From assembly GCA_022813675.1 (NCBI GenBank), contig CP063375.1, forward strand, positions 1,872,001-1,936,000: 64,000 nucleotides of DNA, written 5' to 3'. The notes under the pieces were generated by a model. The model saw only the letters and a program-made list of their open reading frames with translations. It had not been told where the DNA came from and searched no databases. This DNA comes from Deferribacteraceae bacterium V6Fe1 (GTDB lineage Bacteria > Chrysiogenota > Deferribacteres > Deferribacterales > Deferrivibrionaceae). This document shows, one piece after another, positions 26,695 to 34,093 of this stretch (its first letter is position 1; the number at the start of each line of letters is the position of its first letter). The translations under genes were made by a program, and so were the position numbers.

Positions 26695-27834
26695 TTAGTA
26701 AATTTCGTAAAGAGTTAATCTCCCATCAAGACCACCATTTTTAAGCGGCATTTTCATGGAAGTTTTAAGTCCTACCTTTTTAATTAGTTCTCTATTGCCA
26801 AAGTAAACATATGCTTTGCTGCCTTTGCAGTTATTTTTTAGGAAATCTCCGAAGCTTGTAATAAGACGATTCACTTCACTTTTCTCCCCAAGTCTCTTTC
26901 CGTAAGGAGGATTGGTTATTATTGTTGAGTTCTCAATATTTTTGATTTTTGAAAAATCAGCTACCGTCAGCTTAACCTTTTCACCGTGAGGGATGAGTCT
27001 TAAATTTTCCTTTGCAATCTGAATGGCTCTTTTATCTATATCGCTTCCAGATATTAAATTAATTGGGAGAGGCTTTATATCCTCAAGGGAACATTTTTTT
27101 ACAGAATTAAATGTTTTACGTTCAAAATCAGGCATATAAAAAATACCAAGATTTTCTCTGTTGTAGCATGAAGGTATGTTGCAAACTTTTAGTAAAGCTT
27201 CAGCTAATATTGTGCCTGATCCACAGAAAGGATCATAAAGCGGAGTTTCCCCATTCCATTTTGAAATTCTTATTATTCCAGCAGCCAGATTTTCCATCAT
27301 TGGCGCTTCAAGACTATTTTTTCTATAACCTCTTCTGTGAAGAGAGCCACCTGTTAACTCCAGACTGATTGTAGCTTTATTGTCATTTATATAAAGATTA
27401 AACCATACATCTGGAGTCTTGGGTTTTACATTTGGTCTTTCTCCATATTTGTCTCTAAAATAGTCAGCAATCGCATCCTTAAGGCATAAAGAAGCATATT
27501 GAGAATGTGTAATTAAACTATTTGATACAGATGAAAATATGGCAAATGTTTTATCTATGGGTAAAAAATCATCCCAATTGACACTTTTGGCAGTTTTATA
27601 AAGATATTTTGTGCTGTGGCAATCAAAAGTAATAATTGGTGCCAATATTCTCGTAGGAATTTTTGAACAATAAACAATTTTGTAAAGGGTTTCCTTACTT
27701 GCAGTAAAAGAAACCCCTCTGTATTTTGTATTTATTTCAGCAGCACCAAGCTCTTCAAGCTCTTCTGCTGCGATCTGTTCCAAATTATCCAGAACAACAG
27801 CAAAGTATCTATTTGTTTTAAGAAATTGGTACAT
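26695..27834 (-). CDS. THUMP-domain class I rRNA methyltransferase (RlmL N-half type)
   Basis: Of 379 residues, the N-terminal ferredoxin-like and THUMP region (to about 160) contains FAVVLDNLEQIAAEELEELG and the ELTGGSLHRRGYR motif. The Rossmann domain follows with YDPFCGSGTILAEAL for SAM binding and the N6-amino methyltransferase motif TNPPYGKRLG. This is the layout of YpsC and the N-terminal half of RlmL, which methylate guanine N2 in 23S rRNA; the exact site is inferred. It lies directly after the DEAD-box helicase gene, consistent with a shared RNA-maturation role. Confidence 0.88.
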   Translation of the reverse strand: MYQFLKTNRYFAVVLDNLEQIAAEELEELGAAEINTKYRGVSFTASKETLYKIVYCSKIPTRILAPIITFDCHSTKYLYKTAKSVNWDDFLPIDKTFAIFSSVSNSLITHSQYASLCLKDAIADYFRDKYGERPNVKPKTPDVWFNLYINDNKATISLELTGGSLHRRGYRKNSLEAPMMENLAAGIIRISKWNGETPLYDPFCGSGTILAEALLKVCNIPSCYNRENLGIFYMPDFERKTFNSVKKCSLEDIKPLPINLISGSDIDKRAIQIAKENLRLIPHGEKVKLTVADFSKIKNIENSTIITNPPYGKRLGEKSEVNRLITSFGDFLKNNCKGSKAYVYFGNRELIKKVGLKTSMKMPLKNGGLDGRLTLYEIY

Positions 27835-29430
27835 TTAGTTTTTCTTTTCTTTCGCTATCTCAACCATAGGTCTTTTGCCACGCTTGTTCTTTTTAAAGTA
27901 TGTCAAAATAACCTCGGCCTCTTCATACGGTACGGTTACAAAAGAAAATTTGTCGAATACCTTAATCTCTCTTAAAAGTCTTTGTTCGACACCTGTTTTT
28001 TCATAAATAAAGTCCGCCAAACTTTTAGGTGTTGCATTATTTTCTTTCCCCATAGAAACGAATAATCTGGCTTTACCTTTTCTGTTTACGGATTTTGTAT
28101 CTCTTATTTCAGAATATGAAGATTCGTCAAATTCATCCCCATAATTCATAGATAGTAATGCCTTCACAATCTGCTCAGGGGTGAGCTGCCCCAATAGCTC
28201 TTTTGAAAGCTCATCTATATGTCTATTTTTTTCATAATCAACAGTTTCAGCCGTTGCTTTTATCTCTTCAATAATCTTAGCCTTTTTTGTCTCGATGATA
28301 TCTTCTACTTTAGGAAGATCGCCTTTTTTAATTTTTGCTTTTGCAATTCTCATTATGTATACCAATCTTCTGTATTCGTCAGGGGTTACAAACGTAATTG
28401 CTGTGCCTTCTTTACCGGCTCTTCCTGTTCGGCCGATTCTATGCACATAAGACTCAGGGTCTTGGGGCAATGAGTAATTTATTACGTGTGTTAAGTCGGA
28501 AATATCAATTCCTCTTGCGGCAACATCTGTGGCTACCAATATATTAATTTGCTTGTTTTTAAATTTTTTTAAAATCCTTTCCCTTTGATATTGGGAAATA
28601 TCCCCGTGTAGAGCTTCGGCACTGTAGCCTCTATCAATAAGCTTATTGGCAACATTATCTACGTCTACTTTAGTCCTGCAAAAGACAATACCATAAAAAT
28701 CCGGCACAATATCCCTTATTCTACAAAGTGCTTCAAATTTATCGTCTTCATTGACTTCAAAGTAAATTTGATCAGTTAAATCGGTAGTCAATGTTTTGTT
28801 TTCTACAGCGACAACTCTTTGGTTTTTCATGTACTTTTGAGCAATTTGCTTAATCTCTTTAGGCATAGTTGCCGAAAACAGAAGAGTCCTTTTAGTCGAA
28901 TTGGTATTTTTCAAAATATACTCAATATCTTCAATAAAGCCCATATTTAGCATTTCATCCGCTTCATCCAATACTAAAAACTCTATATGTGATAAATTAA
29001 GCGTTTTTCTTTTTAAGTGGTCTATAATTCTGCCCGGTGTCCCTACAACAATATCCACACCTTCTTGAAGTCTCCTAATTTGCAAATCGATAGATTGCCC
29101 ACCGTAAACAGGTATAATTTTTGTTTTCTTTTTCCCTTTAAGGGTGTTCAATTCTTCGGCAACTTGCAAACATAATTCTCTTGTAGGAGTTAAAATAAGA
29201 GCTTTAACCTTGTTTCTTTCTTCCGTTAACAATTGAATTATCGGGATTCCAAACGCTGCTGTTTTACCTGTACCGGTTTGTGCTTGACCTATAAGGTCGT
29301 CAGTGGAATTAAAAATTTCCGGGATTATCTTAGCTTGTATAGGCGATGGTGCTTCAAATCCTTTCTTTTTTATTGATGTTAAAATGTTTTCAGATATTCC
29401 TAATTCTCTGAATTTTTCAAGTGTGTTCAT
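27835..29430 (-). CDS. DEAD-box RNA helicase (DeaD/CsdA-like)
   Basis: ATP-dependent RNA helicase of 531 residues. Motifs appear in order: Q motif (FEAPSPIQAKIIP), I (AQTGTGKT), Ia (PTRELCLQ), Ib (TPGRIIDH), II (DEAD), III (SAT), V (ATDVAARGID) and VI (HRIGRTGRAG). The C-terminal ~75 residues (ARLFVSMGKENNATPKSLAD) look like the DbpA/CsdA RNA-binding domain, suggesting ribosome assembly or cold-shock function. It is first in a two-gene unit with the methyltransferase, behind the promoter at 29490-29517. Confidence 0.93.
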   Translation of the reverse strand: MNTLEKFRELGISENILTSIKKKGFEAPSPIQAKIIPEIFNSTDDLIGQAQTGTGKTAAFGIPIIQLLTEERNKVKALILTPTRELCLQVAEELNTLKGKKKTKIIPVYGGQSIDLQIRRLQEGVDIVVGTPGRIIDHLKRKTLNLSHIEFLVLDEADEMLNMGFIEDIEYILKNTNSTKRTLLFSATMPKEIKQIAQKYMKNQRVVAVENKTLTTDLTDQIYFEVNEDDKFEALCRIRDIVPDFYGIVFCRTKVDVDNVANKLIDRGYSAEALHGDISQYQRERILKKFKNKQINILVATDVAARGIDISDLTHVINYSLPQDPESYVHRIGRTGRAGKEGTAITFVTPDEYRRLVYIMRIAKAKIKKGDLPKVEDIIETKKAKIIEEIKATAETVDYEKNRHIDELSKELLGQLTPEQIVKALLSMNYGDEFDESSYSEIRDTKSVNRKGKARLFVSMGKENNATPKSLADFIYEKTGVEQRLLREIKVFDKFSFVTVPYEEAEVILTYFKKNKRGKRPMVEIAKEKKN

Positions 29431-29489
29431 TCACTACCTCTGTTATTATTTTTGTCTGGTTATTCAGGTTTTCTGAGTCAAACATTAAG

Positions 29490-29517
29490 ATTATATATTT
29501 ATTTTGCAAATTAGCAA
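29490..29517 (-). promoter_or_regulatory. Probable sigma-70 promoter of the helicase-methyltransferase unit
   Basis: Minus-strand TTGCTA (29512-29517), 16-base spacer and a perfect TATAAT (29490-29495). The implied ~50-base leader contains an AGAGGTAG ribosome site before ATG 29430. Confidence 0.5.
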
Positions 29518-29526
29518 CAATTATTC

Positions 29527-29556
29527 TTGATTAATATTAAATTATTGTAATAAAAT
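29527..29556 (+). promoter_or_regulatory. Probable promoter of the diguanylate cyclase gene
   Basis: TTGATT (29527-29532), 18-base spacer and TAAAAT (29551-29556). The predicted start falls on or within a base or two of ATG 29562, and no ribosome site is present, so the mRNA may be leaderless. Confidence 0.42.
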
Positions 29557-29561
29557 AGCAT

Positions 29562-31442
29562 ATGGATATAAGACCTTTAAAATATGAAAACATAAGACTG
29601 AAGCGGGTAGTCAATACTATCCAACCTTATCTTGAACTGTTTGAATCCATTTCAGCGGGGGAAAAAGGAAAAATTTTTGATAAATTACTTGACATATGTA
29701 AAAAAGAAACTGAAAGCTTTCAAGGGTTTATAGGTATTATTGAGAAAGATAATACTCTTTTTGTGCCTACTTTTAATTATCTCAAGTCATGCAAGGTTGA
29801 AAATAAAGATAACCATAAGCTTATTAGCCCACTTGAAGAAATTAGATACCTGTATGAGATTTCTATCAAAACAGGCAAACCTTTTTATACCAATACAATA
29901 GATTATTCAAAATATCTTAAAAATATACCTGATGGCCACATTAAAATTACAAATTTCATATCTGTCCCGGTGATAAAAAATGGCAGAGTAGCAGGTATTA
30001 TCGCCTTAGCCAATTCGACTGTGGACTATAATGATAATTCAATTATATCGGTAGAAAAGATAGCCAACGTATTATCAATATTTTTAAATGATGAAAAATC
30101 TATTAATAATGAAAATATAATAGATGCCATATTAAATTGTCATGAAAATGATTTTATGTGCGTAGCTGTTGATAATAAAGTCGTTTATGCAAATAACTTT
30201 TTAATAAACTATCTTATTGATGCTCATTCTTTAGACGTATTTTCTGTAAATGGATTAACGGAATTTAAAAATGTGGAAATTATTAACATAATATCCAAAG
30301 CTTACGAAAATATCTTTAAAAAGGGAAAATTTGAAGATACGTTGGAGTTATTAGTCAACAATGAATTGAAAAGTTATGAAGTTATTGCCACTCCTGTTAT
30401 TAGCGATGACGAAATTGTAGGTGCTTCAATTCTATTTAAAGATGTTACGGTGTTTAATGAAATTATCTCAAAAGCAAAAAAGGATTATGAAGTTGAAAAA
30501 TTTATATCAGACCTTTTGCAAGAAATATATAAAGGGAGTGATTTGAATTTAAGTATTTCAAATAGCCTTACAAAAATAGGAGAATATTTGGGATTAACTG
30601 AAATTTCCGTTTATGAGCGAGAAAACAAAGGGATTAACAAAATATATTCATGGAGTACAAGCAGTATACCAAGAGATGTTCAAATTGATAATTTGTCAGC
30701 TATATTTAGTAAAGTTGAAGATGAGGGGATTATCATTTTAAGCGGCGAAACGGATGATAATCTTTTAAATTCTTATTCACACACCAAAGAGTTTGCATCT
30801 GTGGTTGCCTATCCTATGTTGCAGCAAGGTAAAATGTTTGGATTTATAATGTATGAAAAAAGATGTGAGCATAATATATGGAGTATTAGGGAAGTAGAGC
30901 TCCTTAAAATTTTATCTAATATTATTACATCAGCAATTTTACAGAAAAGAGCTGATGAAAATCTAAAATATGCAAGCACCCATGATAAATTAACCGGGAT
31001 TTACAACAGAGCATATTTTGAAACTGAAATCGAAAGAGTAAAAAAAGGGAGAAATTTTCCATTGGGTTTTTTTATTATAGATGTGAATGGCTTAAAAGTT
31101 ATAAATGATAAAATTGGGCATGCCGCAGGTGATGAGCTTATAGTAAATGCAGCAAAAATCCTAAAAAATTCCGTCAGAAGTGAAGACTGTTTGGCACGAA
31201 TAGGGGGGGATGAATTTGCAGTAATCATACAAAAAGCAAACGAGAATGTGGTAAAAAGTCTTTATCAGAGAATTTTAGCTACTCAGGAAAAGATAAATCA
31301 AAGCCTTGCAAATAAAGTTTCCATGGCTGTGGGATTTGCAATAGCAAAAAATGAAAAAGAGATTACCGAAGCTATGAAAAAGGCAGATGAAAACATGTAC
31401 TCACACAAACGTCAAATTAAAGGGGATAAACCTGCTCGGTGA
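29562..31442 (+). CDS. GAF/PAS-GGDEF diguanylate cyclase
   Basis: Soluble 626-residue signalling protein. A GAF-like domain (~30-190) comes first, then a PAS-like segment (~195-305), a second GAF-like domain (~315-460) and a C-terminal GGDEF domain (~470-620). The active site reads ARIGGDEFAVI and is intact. RSED lies five residues before it, the position of the product-inhibition I-site, so enzyme and feedback sites both look functional. It should make cyclic di-GMP, a switch between pilus/flagellar motility and attachment. Ligands of the GAF domains are unknown. The start at ATG 29562 lacks a ribosome site. Confidence 0.9.
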   Translation: MDIRPLKYENIRLKRVVNTIQPYLELFESISAGEKGKIFDKLLDICKKETESFQGFIGIIEKDNTLFVPTFNYLKSCKVENKDNHKLISPLEEIRYLYEISIKTGKPFYTNTIDYSKYLKNIPDGHIKITNFISVPVIKNGRVAGIIALANSTVDYNDNSIISVEKIANVLSIFLNDEKSINNENIIDAILNCHENDFMCVAVDNKVVYANNFLINYLIDAHSLDVFSVNGLTEFKNVEIINIISKAYENIFKKGKFEDTLELLVNNELKSYEVIATPVISDDEIVGASILFKDVTVFNEIISKAKKDYEVEKFISDLLQEIYKGSDLNLSISNSLTKIGEYLGLTEISVYERENKGINKIYSWSTSSIPRDVQIDNLSAIFSKVEDEGIIILSGETDDNLLNSYSHTKEFASVVAYPMLQQGKMFGFIMYEKRCEHNIWSIREVELLKILSNIITSAILQKRADENLKYASTHDKLTGIYNRAYFETEIERVKKGRNFPLGFFIIDVNGLKVINDKIGHAAGDELIVNAAKILKNSVRSEDCLARIGGDEFAVIIQKANENVVKSLYQRILATQEKINQSLANKVSMAVGFAIAKNEKEITEAMKKADENMYSHKRQIKGDKPAR

Positions 31443-31544
31443 CATTACGCTTTAATACAAAAAGTAGAATCTTCTTGCAATTTTTCAAAAAATTATATAG
31501 AAATCAGACGTTTGTGATTTATATACAGTCAAAGGAATAAAATA

Positions 31545-32591
31545 ATGATTTTTGATATAAAAGATATCAATTTTGACATTTCCGTTGAGGATTGTTTTGT
31601 AAATTTGAAACCTCATCCAAAATTTTCTCATTGCACTTTTGAAAATTATATCCCTGACGAAAAATATCCGTCTCAATTTTACATAAAAGAAACACTAATA
31701 AACAAGATTAAAAAGCTAAATGAAGAGCCTGCTGATGCTAAAACCAAAAAAGGTATTTTTAATTTTCTTAAAAAACCTTCCAAAGAGAACAATAATAAGA
31801 AGTTAAATAATTTATACATTGACGGCGGTTACGGCGTCGGTAAAACCCACCTGTTAAGTGCTTGTTACAACACTGCAAATGTAAACAAAGCATTTTTAAG
31901 TTTTGGTGAACTGTGTTACTTTTTTAACTATATCGGCCTTGAAAAGACGGCAGAAGAATTTTCAAAACTAAAGCTTCTTTTACTCGATGAATTTGAACTT
32001 GATGATCCTGCCACTACAAGAATGATGGCAAAGTTTTTTCTCCTGATAAACAAAAATACCCTCATAATTACTACTTCTAACACGCTTCCTTCGGATTTAG
32101 GCAAGTTAAAATTTCAGGTAGATGAATTTCAAAGAGAGATGGGGATTATTTCGGGTGCATTTAAAACTGTTGTGGTTGAAGGTATTGATTATAGAAAAAA
32201 GAACAAAATATTAAACCAAAGGATTGCATCCAAATCATTTCTTGACACTTTTAGAGACTACAAGGTGTCAAAATCGGCTAAGATGCTTGTAACGTATAAA
32301 AACTTAATGGAAACATTAATTGACAATCACCCTTTTAAATATTTTGTAATCCCATCAACTTGTGAGGCTATTTTTATCGATGGTATTGCTCCATTTGAGC
32401 AGCTTAATAACGCATTAAGATTTACTCACTTGGTAGATCACTGCTATTACTACAATACAAAGCTATTTATCAGGTCTGAATATGATTTGGATAAATTTTT
32501 CAAACCTGAAATCATTGAATCTTGTTTTAGTAAAAAATTTCAAAGATGTTTATCAAGACTTGATGAACTTGCGATATTTTTTAAGAGTTAA
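31545..32591 (+). CDS. ZapE/AFG1-like ATPase
   Basis: P-loop ATPase of 348 residues. Walker A is GGYGVGKTHLLSA near residue 97. The Walker B region LLLLDEFELDDPATTRMM and the TTSNTLPSDLGKLKF sensor stretch follow, then REMGIISGAFKTVVVEGIDYR. These agree with the ZapE/AFG1 family, especially the DEFELDDP variant seen in actinobacterial-type proteins rather than the proteobacterial DEF-x-V-x-D form. ZapE acts at the division ring in Escherichia coli; function here is inferred. AAAGGAAT precedes ATG 31545. murI follows after two bases. Confidence 0.82.
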   Translation: MIFDIKDINFDISVEDCFVNLKPHPKFSHCTFENYIPDEKYPSQFYIKETLINKIKKLNEEPADAKTKKGIFNFLKKPSKENNNKKLNNLYIDGGYGVGKTHLLSACYNTANVNKAFLSFGELCYFFNYIGLEKTAEEFSKLKLLLLDEFELDDPATTRMMAKFFLLINKNTLIITTSNTLPSDLGKLKFQVDEFQREMGIISGAFKTVVVEGIDYRKKNKILNQRIASKSFLDTFRDYKVSKSAKMLVTYKNLMETLIDNHPFKYFVIPSTCEAIFIDGIAPFEQLNNALRFTHLVDHCYYYNTKLFIRSEYDLDKFFKPEIIESCFSKKFQRCLSRLDELAIFFKS

Positions 32592-32593
32592 GT

Positions 32594-33373
32594 ATGGCTA
32601 TAGGTGTTTTTGATTCCGGAATCGGCGGATTAACTGTTTTTAAAACAATAATTAAAAATTTTAAAGATACTGACTTGTATTATCTCGGGGATACAGCAAG
32701 GGTACCATACGGAAATAAATCGAAAGAAACGATTCGCAGATACAGTTTGGAATGTTCAAATTTCTTAATTAATAACTATCAAATAGATTGCCTTGTTATT
32801 GCTTGTAATACCGCGTCATCATATGCTTTGGATTTTCTGAAATCCAAATTAAATATTCCTGTAATAGGAGTAGTTGAACCTGGAGCACAGCTTGCATCAC
32901 AGTTAACAAAAAACAAAAAAGTAGGTATTATCGGCACAGTCGGTACAATAAAAAGCAACTCATATTACAATGCCATAAAAAAAATTTGCAGTGACATTGA
33001 AATCTATCAAAACCCATCACCATTACTTGTGCCATTAGTAGAAGAGGGGAGAATTGATCACGAAATTACAAAGCTTGCCGTCAAAGAGTATATTTCACCT
33101 CTGGTTGAAAAAGGGATAGATACGCTGGTGTTAGGTTGTACACATTATCCTGTCTTAAAGAATGTAATAGTAGAAATATATCCTAATTTAAAGCTTGTTG
33201 ATTCAAGTGAAGCGATTATTCCCGATATAGTTTCATGTTTGTCTGCAGATAAAAGGGAAGGAGGTAAAAAACTAATATTGACTACAGACGAAACAGAAGC
33301 ATTTAATGCATTAAAAGACAGACTTGTAGGTGGTATAAAACTTCAAAAAATCGATTTAAAAGAAATTATATAA
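32594..33373 (+). CDS. murI: Glutamate racemase
   Basis: Cofactor-independent racemase giving D-glutamate for peptidoglycan. Signatures are VFDSGIGGLTVFKTI at the N-terminus, the first catalytic cysteine in VIACNTASSYA near residue 74 and the second in VLGCTHYPVLK near 184. Length 259 is normal. It lies two bases after the ZapE-like gene and overlaps the convergent HAD gene by eight bases at their 3' ends. Confidence 0.95.
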   Translation: MAIGVFDSGIGGLTVFKTIIKNFKDTDLYYLGDTARVPYGNKSKETIRRYSLECSNFLINNYQIDCLVIACNTASSYALDFLKSKLNIPVIGVVEPGAQLASQLTKNKKVGIIGTVGTIKSNSYYNAIKKICSDIEIYQNPSPLLVPLVEEGRIDHEITKLAVKEYISPLVEKGIDTLVLGCTHYPVLKNVIVEIYPNLKLVDSSEAIIPDIVSCLSADKREGGKKLILTTDETEAFNALKDRLVGGIKLQKIDLKEII

Positions 33374-33980
33374 AAGAAAAAATTTCATCGTGACTTTTTA
33401 TAAAATCCAAGTTTTTAAATTTTCTTTTATAGCCTAAAAATGGTGTCCCCGAAGATTTGGCGGCAAGATAATCAGTTTCCGAGTCACCTATATATATTGT
33501 TTTTTCAGGCACAATACTAAAATACTCAAAAATCTTGTAAAGCCCTTCAGGGTTAGGCTTAGCTTTTGTGACATCCAAAGATGTAACCTTATAATCAAAA
33601 TACATATCAATGTTAAAATGTTCCAAAAGATAATGCAAAGAATATCCTCTATTTGTAAATATTGAGAGCTTGTAATTTTTTTCTTTTAATTTCGGTAATG
33701 TTTCTATAAGTTTGTCTTCAGGCTCCATTAAATCAAGAAATTTTGAAAAATTCATATTTTTTGCAAATTCTAACATTTCAATAAGCTTCTCTTTGGAGTC
33801 GGTCAAAAATGATAGTATTTCTTCATTTGTTTTCATCATTGCCATATTGACAAGTTCCTCATTGTTTCTATCGATTTTTGTCAACCCAAAAGTGTCACAC
33901 ACAAAATCATAGTACGCAAGAACAGCTTTTTTGCTGTTAAACAATACTCCGTCACAATCGTAAATTATTAATTCTTTCAT
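33366..33980 (-). CDS. HAD-superfamily phosphatase (phosphoglycolate phosphatase-like)
   Basis: A 204-residue HAD hydrolase. Motif I is IIYDCDGVLFNS with both catalytic aspartates, motif II is SIFTNRG, and the motif III/IV region has AKPNPEGLYKIF and YIGDSETDYLAA. A helical cap of ~70 residues follows motif I, giving the Gph-like subclass; the substrate is unknown. The ribosome site GGTGGGAT precedes the ATG. The gene diverges from the flagellar cluster. Confidence 0.87.
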   Translation of the reverse strand: MKELIIYDCDGVLFNSKKAVLAYYDFVCDTFGLTKIDRNNEELVNMAMMKTNEEILSFLTDSKEKLIEMLEFAKNMNFSKFLDLMEPEDKLIETLPKLKEKNYKLSIFTNRGYSLHYLLEHFNIDMYFDYKVTSLDVTKAKPNPEGLYKIFEYFSIVPEKTIYIGDSETDYLAAKSSGTPFLGYKRKFKNLDFIKSHDEIFSFI

Positions 33981-34038
33981 ATCCCACCAGTTTTATTTTT
34001 TAATCTCACATTTTTTTATCAATTTTTCAACTTTTTTC

Positions 34039-34065
34039 TAAAGTTTTTGCTACCAAGTACGATAT
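34039..34065 (+). promoter_or_regulatory. Sigma-28 (FliA) promoter of fliD
   Basis: TAAAGTTT at 34039-34046, an 11-base spacer and TACGATAT at 34058-34065 closely match the flagellar class 3 consensus (TAAAGTTT, N11, GCCGATAA). It lies about 30 bases before the fliD ATG, just where a late flagellar promoter is expected. Confidence 0.75.
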
Positions 34066-34093
34066 TGTATTTGAGCGACACGGAGGTTTGCTT

